From Lycorma delicatula (lineage: Eukaryota; Arthropoda; Insecta; Hemiptera; Fulgoridae), in the NCBI RefSeq assembly GCF_047948215.1, contig NC_134465.1:45949446-46013445 (forward strand): a stretch of 64,000 bases of DNA, in the 5' to 3' direction. Every line of letters begins with the position of its first letter. Within the stretch, counting starts at the first letter, position 1. Both the position numbers and the translations under genes were made by a program. Shown piece by piece: positions 55,458 through 64,000 of the stretch. Under the pieces are notes generated by a model. It was not told where the DNA came from. It did not search any database and saw only the letters and a program-made list of their open reading frames with translations.

Positions 55458-55589
55458 ACTTTTATAATTTTAAAATGTAATAATTATTACATTTATTTAT
55501 TTTTATAGTGTTTTTATCAAACGCAAGCTAATAACCCGCGAAAATACGAATAAAAGCGTTAAAATACGAACCAAAATCTAGAAATCAGC

Positions 55590-56200
55590 TGCCTCGCTTT
55601 CGTAGATGATCTAACACATCTCGTAAATTCAGACGAAGATGCGTTTTCTCACATTAATGGTTAAAAAGAAATTAAAGCAACGATGCAAATTTCTTTCTCA
55701 AAAACAGAAATCATGAAACCAAAAATTATCCCCAAAAATCCTTAAAGACAAGTACGGAAAAATAAATATCACAACCCAGTTTAAATAATTAGAAGAATTA
55801 ATCAGTAAAAACGGGAAAAACAAAGCAGCTTTGGAAATTCCGAGACGCAAATTAAAACAATTAAAATTTCTAATCAAAGAAATTTACAATAAAAATAATT
55901 TTTCTATAAATACAAAACTGAGACATTACAACACTACATTTACACCGATGATCTTATACGAAATTGATATAGCAAATACAGAGTGATTAAGAAAATCTCC
56001 TCAAATTCGAAAGGAAAATCCTAAAGAGAGAATATTCAGTCCTAGAAAAACTGAAAAAGGGTACACACTAAAATCAAATAAGGAAGTCTATAAATCCTCC
56101 AAAAAATTTAACAACAATTTAGAAAAAGGAGATTAAAAAATTCCTGGGAAACATGACGACCTAATCTAAAGAAACTTTTTGCCTTTAAATACTCTGTAAA
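55590..56200 (+). pseudogene. LINE-B-like reverse transcriptase relic
   Basis: Forward frames: ISCLAFVDDLTHLVNSDEDA (palm C, here FVDD), then MQISFSKTEIMKPK (the Q.SF.KTE.M thumb motif), a KYLGEL-equivalent that is broken, then RHYNTTFTPMILYEIDIA (RHYNTV.RPE.LY.) and KILKREYSVLEKLKKG-like text. The order is that of LINE-B at 15.1-15.9 kb, but with many stops. It is an old copy. Confidence 0.65.
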
Positions 56201-56499
56201 TCATAATATAACCTTTTTCTAAAATCATCATTCCTACAACTTTCTTCTTTCCTTGCTGCTAACATAGATTCCTCCCAGTACATAGATTCTAAAAATCTCT
56301 CCATCTCATCCACGATCTCACAAACAGAATTTTCGAAATAGTCTGGAAATTAAAAAGCTAAATAGAATACATAAAGCGGTTAAAAGTAGAACTTCTGAAC
56401 CTAAACATAAAAATGACGACTATTTGGATAGAATTAAGTTAACAAAAATAATTTATGACGCAAGCATTCTTGTGGATGTGAAAATGAAGGAAATATGGA

Positions 56500-57115
56500 A
56501 AAAATAAATAATGACATGATGTCTGGTAGGTCGATTGGAAATAAAAAAAAATATTAAATAAATAAAAATATTCCAGGAATTTACATTATAACAATAAATA
56601 TAGTTTATTGTTATATGTAAATTCAAATAATGTGTTTATATAATATTTTTTTCTTTTTATAAATACAAAGGTAGACAGAACTATCTGATAACAAAAATAT
56701 GTAACACGATTTTATTGTATTGTATTATTGTATCTTGATAATAAACAGTTTGAATGAATGAATACTATTACAAAAAAATGTAATATAGACGCCTCCATTG
56801 TTGAATCATAGAATATCTCGATTGTAACTAAGACGAATTGATTTCATTATACAGTAAATTTGTGAGTGTATGTGTCTCTAGATCATTGTGGTGTATAGAA
56901 CAAAAAAAGGAGAAGAAATAAAGAAGATAAGAAAAGACAGAGTAAATAATATGAGCGAGAAGGAAAACAAAATATAAAAAGGATATAAATTGTGAAATAC
57001 ATAACCATGCGTACCAATATTATCTGATAAAATAAGGAGACCTAAATAAAACCGGAATGAGTGGTATAATATTTGTTTATTCCATAGACATTTAAGCAAT
57101 TGATTAATTATTTTT
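56500..57115. other. No gene recognised; AT-rich spacer
   Basis: No coding relic. Confidence 0.4.
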
Positions 57116-57118
57116 TCT

Positions 57119-57119
<1 letters not shown>

Positions 57120-57155
<36 letters not shown>

Positions 57156-57191
57156 GCGAGCTCGCATATATATATATATATATATATATAC
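57120..57191. repeat. (CA)n and (TA)n microsatellites
   Basis: CA run at 57122-57152 and TA run at 57166-57190, directly before a transposon end. Confidence 0.95.
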
Positions 57192-57445
57192 AGAGTGATT
57201 TTTTATTCCTGTTACCCAATTTTAAATGTAATTTAATAAAGGGAAATTTAGGTGGAATAAAAAAATGTATTTGTTACTTACAAAAGAGATTGAATAAAAA
57301 GCTATTACTTACATAATTGTTAAAGAATATGCTCAAAATGCCCACCCCTTGCGGTTATATACGCACGGACTCTTTTCAGCAAATTAGCAGAAACCTTTTT
57401 AAGAGTTGTATTGGAAATATTCGTGATTAAGTCTGTAATATTGAC
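57191..57445 (-). pseudogene. Tc1/mariner-related transposase, last exon piece and terminus, copy T3
   Basis: Plus-strand end CAGAGTGATTTTTTATTCCT at 57191 is the terminal repeat. On the reverse strand a frame reads VNITDLITNISNTTLKKVSA, NLLKRVRAYITARGGHFEHI, L and stop at about 57325. RGGHFEHIL is the C-terminal hallmark of this transposase family. The rest is replaced by a LINE-A fragment from 57448. Confidence 0.75.
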
Positions 57446-57447
57446 TT

Positions 57448-57970
57448 TTTTACAAAAATTTTTCTACGTCCATAATCTTTTCTCCCTTTATTTTCATATT
57501 CAGTGGTCCATCTTCGTTATTTCTACTACATTTCATAACATTCGTTTTGTTCTTGTTTATTTTCATGCGGTATTTCTTACGTAGGACTTCATCCATGCCG
57601 TTCGTTGTTTCTTCTAAATCCTTTTTACTTTCAGCTAGAATTACTATATCATCAGCAAATCGTAGCATCTTTATCTTTTCACCTTGTACTGTTACTCCGA
57701 ATCTAAATTGTTCTTTAACATCATTAACTGCTAGTTCCATGTAAAGATTAGAAAGTAACGGGGATAGGGAACATCCTTGTCGGACTCCCTTTCTTATTAC
57801 GGCTTCTTTCTTATGTTCTTCAATTATTACTGTTGCTGTTTGGTTCCTGTAAATGTTAGCAATTGTTCTTCTATCTGTGTGTTTGAACCCTAATTTTTTT
57901 TAAATGTTGAACATTTTATTCCAGTCTACGTTATCGAATGCCTTTTCTAGGTCTATAAATGCCAAGTATG
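57448..57970 (-). pseudogene. LINE-A fragment, truncated at both ends
   Basis: Reverse strand: KAFDNVDWNKMF (palm A end), NIYRNQTATV, EAVIRKGVRQGCSLSPLLSN (palm B; here GCSLSPLL is intact), EQFRFGVTVQGEKIKMLRFA, DDIVILAESKKDLEETTNGM, KINKNKTNVMKCSRNN, GGEKIMDVEKF, then it ends. Its 3' third and poly(A) tail are missing, so it was cut after insertion or is a rearranged piece. Confidence 0.85.
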
Positions 57971-57974
57971 ATTA

Positions 57975-59060
57975 AATTAATATATATAAATTATTCAAAT
58001 TTTTATTTTAAATATAAATTTAAATTATGAAGAAAAAAATTTCGTTTTCAACCAACAGATGGTATTAGAAGAGCTTTAGATGTAAAGAAATTAGAGATAT
58101 ATAAAAGAAATATAAGAGAGATAATTTAGATATGCAATAGATATTAATTTTCTGAAATTTTAAGTCAAAATTATATTTTTATTTAAATTTCAGAAAAAAA
58201 TACATTTTGATGGAACAGAGAAACAACCTGGGCATAGAAAAAAAAGCAGAACGTGTAAAGAAAATAATTTTATAAATAAATACATACATAAGGAGAGAAA
58301 TGAGAAACGCATGGAAAAAAGAAAAGACACTAGAAAGAAGTGATATTTGCGAGGTCCTAAACTGGCTTATTCCTATAAAAAAAATGTATACATAAGGAGA
58401 AGGTCCTTTATTAATTATTAAATTCATTCTTCAAGTTGAATTAAAATTTTTACAATGATTCTTACGTAAAAATACTCGGACATATCTACGAAACAAGCCA
58501 TAAACTATATTTATTTTTTTCTATATAAAAAAGATAACGTTGAAAAAATTGTGCTAAGCTGTACACAGAGAATTCAATTTAATAAATGTTACTGTTATGT
58601 AGAAGTTTAAACAAACATATCAAGACACGACCTTGAAAGAAATATCTATAATACAACAGCCTATTGTAATTCACTATAAAGCTACATCAAGTCCAAAATA
58701 CGGCACTATATATGCAATACGCCCATCATGTAAACAAAATATAATATGCAAATCCATAAATGACAATAAATAGCAAACACTCTTACATATGGTATACCTT
58801 ATATGATTAATAATAAGTATTGTATGAAACAATAAAAAAAAAATAATAATAATAGTAACCAAAAACTATTTAATGACCTTTACAAACAAATAATATCAAC
58901 AGAAACAAATTATACGATACGATTGTGATATGAAATATCAACTGTAAATAATAAATAAAATGCTACAGTCAAAGTACATTTAAAAAAATATTAATTTATT
59001 TTATCCTAGTCAAATAATAGATTACAATCAAAACGTACAAACTGTCACAATAACACATAA
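57975..59060. other. No gene recognised; AT-rich spacer
   Basis: No coding relic. Confidence 0.4.
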
Positions 59061-59062
59061 TT

Positions 59063-59340
59063 CTCTTTCTTTATCTGTTTAGCCTCCGGAACTACCGTAA
59101 GGTATTACTTCAGAGGATGATATGTATGAATGTAAATGAAGTGTAGTCTTGTACATCGACCGTTCCTGAGGTGTGTGGTTAATTGAAAACCCAACTACCA
59201 AAGAACACCGGTATTCACGATCTAGTATTCAAACCGGTAAAAAAGTAACTTACTTTGCGCTACGATTTGACCTTTAGAACTCTCGACTTCGAAATCAGCT
59301 GATTTGGGATGACGAGCTCACCACTAGACCAACTCGATAG
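59063..59340 (-). mobile_element. SINE-1 copy (reverse strand)
   Basis: In reverse: GTTGGTCTAGTGGTGAGCTC head, AAATCAGCTGATTTCG, then GGTGTTCTTTGGTAGTTGG, TCATCCTCTGAAGTAATACC and GGAGGCTAAACAGATAAAG. The B box is damaged (TAAAGGTCAAATCG). The target duplication was not identified. Confidence 0.85.
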
Positions 59341-59544
59341 TTTATTTCCCTTATACTAAAGAAGACTTATTCATTAAAAGACGAAATGCTATTCATACAA
59401 AACGATCCTGACATGATACGGAAATCCACCAGAAATATTTGTATGTAGGGTAGAGAGCTTTATAAATTATGAAGGAAGGAACTTCGAACGATTACTGTAA
59501 CTGACGTTTGTTACCATTTATCATTTCATGTATTATGTTTTTTT

Positions 59545-60180
59545 TACTTCCTTGTACGAAGTAAAGGAAGTATTGTAATCGGGAAAAATTTCGGTTTTCA
59601 GATTTAACAGAAATATCTGTTTTGACCATCCCTGAATCCATTTTGACTAGTTTCGGCGTGACGTCTGTACGTACCTACGTATGTATCACGCATAACTCAA
59701 AAACAATTAACCGTAGGATGTTAATTTTTTGGATTTAAGACTGTTGTAACAATTTTTTGTGAACCACTCCTTTTAACTGCAATCGACTGAACAAAAAGTG
59801 TTCAAAAAAGTCCTAAATCCCAAAAGATTTGAATTTTTGAGTTTTTTCTTAACTACAGTATAAGCCCTCATTGAGAGCTTTTCCACGATATGTCATAAAT
59901 GGTACTTATTTTCATTGGTTCCAGAGTTATGGCCAATTGAAATTTTAATTATAAAATATTTGAATCTTACAAGAAAAGGCACATCGGTTCGAATTAAACT
60001 TGAATTCCTTTTTTTATTTTTTATTTTTCATGTAAATATAATGATTTATTAATAATTATTAACCCGTGATTGTAAAAAACATTTTACAATAAATAATAAT
60101 TATTCAATAAGTATAAAAAAATCAGAAGTTATTACTGAAATAAAATTTTATTTACATTTAAAATTGTGTGAAATTTAATT
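59545..60180 (+). repeat. R1 repeat copy
   Basis: A relatively complete R1: CTTGTACGAAGTAAAGGAAG head, GACGTCTGTACGTACCTACG, then AACTCAAAAACAATTAACCG and the tail GTTATTACTGAAATAAAATT. The CACATCAGATTTT end is missing. Confidence 0.8.
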
Positions 60181-60284
60181 CGCATTATTACATATCTGTA
60201 GTAGATTTGTTGAAACGTCTCATTATTTAATATTAATTGAAAATTACAATTTAGTATCGTATTATTTTTGAATTTTCTAGTTTA

Positions 60285-60366
60285 ATTTCTGTTTAATTTT
60301 ATTTAAATATTTTGGAATTTCTGTTTAATTTTATTTAAATATTTTGGAATTTCTGTTTAATTTTAT
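60285..60366. repeat. 32-bp tandem repeat, about 2.5 copies
   Basis: The unit ATTTCTGTTTAATTTTATTT plus AAATATTTTGGA starts at 60285, 60317 and (partial) 60349; the first two are identical. Confidence 0.9.
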
Positions 60367-60389
60367 CTACATTAAGGTTAACTACAGAG

Positions 60390-60785
60390 TGACTGAAAAA
60401 TAGACCTTCACAAAAACAACATATACATTGAGGCATACATATCCGATCTTTAATAAATTGCAAAAGATTTTTATATTTTAATCACATTACTCCTCCGAAA
60501 TTGTCGGACAATATTCTCCCTAAGTCGGAGTTGATCATCATTTCGTTTATTTGCTTTTGTTGCCGATCATTTAATCCCTCTTTGGTTTCACATAATTCTT
60601 CTGATCATAATTTGCGTACAAGTTCTGTAGTTTTCAAATTTTCTCTTTCTTTATATTAATCAACCCCTTAATCTTTTTATTCTTTCGTTGGTCTTAACGT
60701 TTTCCTCATATTTATATTTATTACCTTCTCTTAATGTTTTTTTATTTTTTCTTTGTTTGCAACATTTTCTTCTTGTTTATTGTTT
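60390..60785. other. No gene recognised; possible antisense coding fossil
   Basis: A more balanced composition and long phrases such as CGGAGTTGATCATCATTTCG suggest an antisense coding relic (charged, ERIKRLRG- and RKRKFENYRT-like). I cannot name it. Confidence 0.35.
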
Positions 60786-60789
60786 TTGA

Positions 60790-61170
60790 TTTGCAATCGA
60801 CTGAACCAAAAGTGTCCAAAAAAGCCATAAAACCCAAAACAATTGGATTTTGGAGTTTTTCTTAGCTGCAGTATAAGCCCTCATTAAGAGCTTTTCCACG
60901 ATATGTCATAAGTAGTACTTATTTTTATTGGTTCCAGAGTTATAGCTAAATAAAAATTTTAATTAATGAAATATTTGGATCTTACAAGACACATCCGTTC
61001 AAATTAGACTTCATTTCCTTTTTTTTATTATTTTTTTTTATTTTTAATGTAAATATATTGATTTATTAATAATTATTGACCCATGATTGTAAAAAAAAAT
61101 GAAAAAATCGGAAGTTATTAGTGAAATAAAATTTTATGTACTTTTAAAAATATGTATATGTAATTTAATA
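60790..61170 (+). repeat. R1 repeat, 3' half, duplicated copy
   Basis: TTGCAATCGACTGAACCAAA to AATATGTATATGTAATT. Together with the following 61180-61365 it repeats 59778-60395 at an offset of about 1 kb. Confidence 0.75.
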
Positions 61171-61379
61171 GGCATTATTACGTATGTGTATATGTAATAC
61201 ATTTCATGAAACATCTATTATTTAATATTATTTGAAAATTACAATTTATAATCGTATTATTTTTGAATTGTCTACTTTAATTACTGTTCAATTTTATTTA
61301 ATTATTCCGGAATTTCTGTTTAATTTTATCTACATTAAAGTTAAGTACAGACTGATTGAAAAAGGCAGATCGGCATTCT

Positions 61380-61620
61380 ACCTTTTTTCATTTTACTTTT
61401 TTTTAATTTAAATATATTGATTAATTAATAATTATTAACCTCTGGTTGTAAAACGTTTTTATAATAAATAATAATTCAATAATAACTAAAAATATGTAAA
61501 AATAGAGGTTATTAGTGAAATAAAATTTTATGTACTCTTCATTTAAAAAAAAAAAAAATGTGTATATATATTTTAATAGCGTACAAGGAAGTCATGTGAT
61601 GTCCACATCAGATTTTTTTG
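61380..61620 (+). repeat. R1 repeat, 3' end
   Basis: AAATATATTGATTAATTAAT, GAGGTTATTAGTGAAATAAA and GATGTCCACATCAGATTTT are the terminal R1 blocks. Confidence 0.75.
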
Positions 61621-61649
61621 TTTTGCTCTGTTAAGAATAATGTTTATTA

Positions 61650-62090
61650 GGCACTAGTTGACCCGGCAATGATTTGTCATTGATAAATTTGAGTATAAAT
61701 AGATTAAATTAACACAAATGAAATTTTAATATGGAAAAAAAAATTTAAAAAAAACTATAAAAACTGAAAATGATGGAACTTCGCAAAATTTAACTTTTCC
61801 CTTTTCCCTTCTTCTTTTCTTCCCTTTCTCCCTATTTCTCTTTTCCATTTTTCGCAAAAAATATTTCTTTTCAGGTAAATAATATATATTCTGAATATGA
61901 GCCAAATCGGACCATAAATATAATTTTCCGAAATATCTCTACCCCAGCGCCACCTAGCGGATCCAGACTAATTCAGAAACCTTCGCGGGCGTGAGCACAA
62001 CAACTTATCAAAGTTTCATCGCAATCGGATTAACGGTTTAGGAAGGCTTAAGAGACATACAGACAAACATTCATTTTTATATATATAGAT
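61650..62090 (+). repeat. CTAG-type repeat copy
   Basis: ACTAGTTGACCCGGCAATGA at the start, TTCCC-type pyrimidine block (61795-61850), one tandem module (GAATATGAGCCAAATCGGAC, CCACCTAGCGG), then ACAGACAAACATTC and TATATATAGATA at the end. Confidence 0.8.
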
Positions 62091-62379
62091 AAAAAGAATA
62101 ATACGGTTTTCTGATTATTTTTCCTCTGTTTTCTTTCGATAAAAAACCGAGTTTTAAATTTTTTTATTTAATTTTTTGGGCTTTGTAATTTTTTCAGAAT
62201 TAAATTCTTTACAAGTTTTATAACTAATTACACATTTACTAGTCATTTAACAAAGTTATTACACAACAAATCTAAAAAAAAAACTTGTTTTTCGACATCG
62301 AATTATGTATTTTACGTCGGATATCTTAAAAACTAAAGAAGTTACAGTTCTGGAATCTTTTTTATTCTATTTTTCTAAG

Positions 62380-62600
62380 CCAAATTTCATAAGAAACCTC
62401 CAACTTTACTCCTTAATTTGGGTCCAAAAATTACAATCGTTCTTTTTTTTTTTATTAGAACTGAAATCCCGGTGAAATCTTTCGCTAGACGTAGCTCAAA
62501 AACAATCAGATCTATTTTTATATGAATTTTTTAAAAAAATTATTTTTACCAATAAAACGTGTCCTGAAAGTTTCTTCGTGGGACAGAATATATTTGATCC
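62380..62600. repeat. Subterminal sequence of a Tc1/mariner-like element
   Basis: AAACGTGTCCTGAAAGTTTC at 62557 matches 35033-35052 (AAACGTGTCCTGAAAGTTTG) next to the T2 terminal repeat. No transposase. Confidence 0.5.
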
Positions 62601-63320
62601 TTTCCTACCAGGTCGATTTTAACTAAACATTTTTTTTGTACCCCCTGTGGGGAACTGTTGTAATTACCGTTTCCTTGATAATAATATGATTTTATAGAAA
62701 TACGACTTTTTCTATAAATTTATTCGAATATTCTTGTTTTTTTATAACCGGTATATGTAAAAAAAAATTCAATCTGAAGTTTATCGAGTAAAGCCGAATC
62801 TTCAAGGAATAAAATCGACTACAAACAAAAAGAAAATACTATAATTTTAATAAATAAAATTAGAATTAAGAAGAGTTTAATTATATATAAAGTTATTTGT
62901 ACTTATAATAAATATTAAATACAATGACCTTCATTAATCAACTAGGAAACAATAATAATTTGTTATTAAAACAAATTATTTACTTAATGTTATTATTTAT
63001 GTAATGCACTTTGTTATGTGTAAAGGTTACAACGTGAAAGATTACAATGCAGCTACAGTATGTCTTTAAAAAAATAAAGAGAGAAAGTAATTAAGAAAAA
63101 AATTCTTCGTAAAAAATTTATTTAAAAATATATATTATAAAGAAATAAATATTCTATTAAAAATATAAATGTGTAATTTATACAAATTTTATTAATTTTT
63201 TATACATAATAAATTTTAAATAAATACCGTGTGCCCGAGAATTACCTGAACAACTTTGATACTGAATAAATAATTTCTTTTTTAAGATATAAAAACGAGT
63301 TTTATGAAATTAGAAACATT
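62600..63320. other. No gene recognised; AT-rich spacer
   Basis: No coding relic. Confidence 0.4.
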
Positions 63321-63334
63321 AAAACTGAGGGTTT

Positions 63335-64000
63335 TTTTACCTGTAATCAAAGATATTCAATGCGTGCATCATTAGTAAACCATAATATATCCAAACGATA
63401 ATCAATTTCGTGCCGTGTTGGATATGTAACATATCCATATCTATGAGTTCGAATGCGTTAACACCTTAAGGTCATTAATATTCACTACACGAGTTTTATA
63501 TACATTATCATTCTTGATGAAACCGGATAGAAAAAAGTCACAAGGAATTATATCCGGTGATCAAGATGGGCCAAGAGATCGTTTCCATCATGTGCAATCC
63601 AGCGATTTGGAAATTGTTGAAGGATTAACGCGCTAATAAACCCAACGTGCTGCTACCTGTTGGAATATGATATTTGGTTCGAATTCTTCAAGCTGATGGT
63701 AAACAAACTGTTCTACCAAGTCCAGATAGATATTCGCGTTAACTTTCGTTTTCGCAAAGGAAAATGTTTCAATCACACGATCGTGGAACATTAATTTTTG
63801 GGTTATCTCTAATACGGTCAAATGTAACATGCGGGTTCTCTTACTCCCATATTCGAACGTTCGTAATTTTCACTTTTCCAGACACGTGAAATGTAATCTT
63901 CTATGAGAAAATGACTTTTTTAAGGTAATATAATTTTCAATTCTTTCAATCATTTCCTCAACGAATTTCTTTCTACCAGTATAATCGTTTGATGTATGTA
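63335..64000 (-). pseudogene. Tc1/mariner-related transposase fossil, copy T4, cut by the window end
   Basis: On the reverse strand: VIFS, KITFHVSGKVKITNVRIW (HxSGxV..NVRIW motif), ENPHVTFDRIRDNPKINV, a stop, then KTKVNANIYLDLVEQFVYHQ, LEEFEPNIIFQQVAARWVY (FQQDGAPPHW expected; the second Asp is lost), STISKSLDCT-like text, then SPDIIPCDFFLSGFIKN and VYKTRVVNINDLKV. The order (SG, NVRIW.SENPH, FQQ.GAPPH, SPDLTPCDFFLWG.(I/L)K) is the same family as T1-T3, though a different subfamily from T2 by wording. At least four stops or frameshifts. The N-terminus lies outside the window. Confidence 0.78.

Noticed and set aside
56878..57099. Hydrophobic 73-residue reverse frame
   Set aside because: Rich in Phe, Leu, Ser and Ile because of A/G-rich plus-strand sequence; no homology or signal supports a gene.

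Overview
The window looks like intergenic, repeat-dominated DNA from an animal nuclear genome, most likely an insect. It is strongly AT-rich, has many (TA)n, (TG)n and (GA)n microsatellites, no operon-like coding, no ribosome-binding sites, and open frames that are almost all short and random. The recognisable proteins are all from transposable elements typical of arthropods: mariner, relatives of Tc1/mariner, hAT, Mutator-like, Jockey and other non-LTR retrotransposons. A hemipteran (planthopper or lanternfly-like) source is my guess from the general look of the LINE and SINE; it is inference only. I find no host protein-coding gene, rRNA or convincing functional tRNA.

Layout. 0-8.5 kb: anonymous AT-rich interspersed repeats, including a direct-repeat pair (1.48/3.25 kb), an inverted pair at 4.5/5.85 kb with a short conserved coding remnant at 6.2-6.4 kb, and a GC-rich repeat inserted in another repeat at 7.28-7.84 kb with an 8-bp target-site duplication (TSD). 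10.4-11.3 kb: first copy of LINE-A. 14.5-16.1 kb: a large palindromic element with arms of about 330 bp, whose right arm was split by LINE-B with a 16-bp TSD; a second LINE-A copy follows directly. 18.0-20.0 kb: a repeat split by the best LINE-A copy (18.37-19.68 kb, 11-bp TSD). 20.9-24.3 kb: termini of Tc1/mariner-like elements, a SINE and a hAT transposase fossil. 25-30.8 kb: CTAG-type repeats, long (TG)n, LINE 3' ends and a GC-rich block. 31-36.6 kb: a nest made of a hAT-type element with 8-bp target duplication, two transposase fossils, a SINE inside one of them, and two inverted LINE-C tails. 38-46.7 kb: a mariner pseudogene, a Jockey fragment with a 10-bp TSD, a Mutator-like transposase remnant split by a SINE, and further SINEs. 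48.4-49.4 kb: a second large palindrome, with arms of about 415 bp. 49.45-50.45 kb: LINE-A again. 52.2-53.5 kb: a mariner pseudogene with both terminal repeats. 53.9-64 kb: a second SINE family, more LINE and transposase relics, a roughly 1-kb-spaced segmental duplication and a transposase fossil cut by the window end.

Nothing here works together as a pathway. The organising logic is nesting: order of insertion can be read from target-site duplications at several sites. The most unusual objects are the two long palindromes (possible fold-back elements or sources of double-stranded RNA) and the LINE-A family, whose reading frame runs almost directly into its poly(A) tail.
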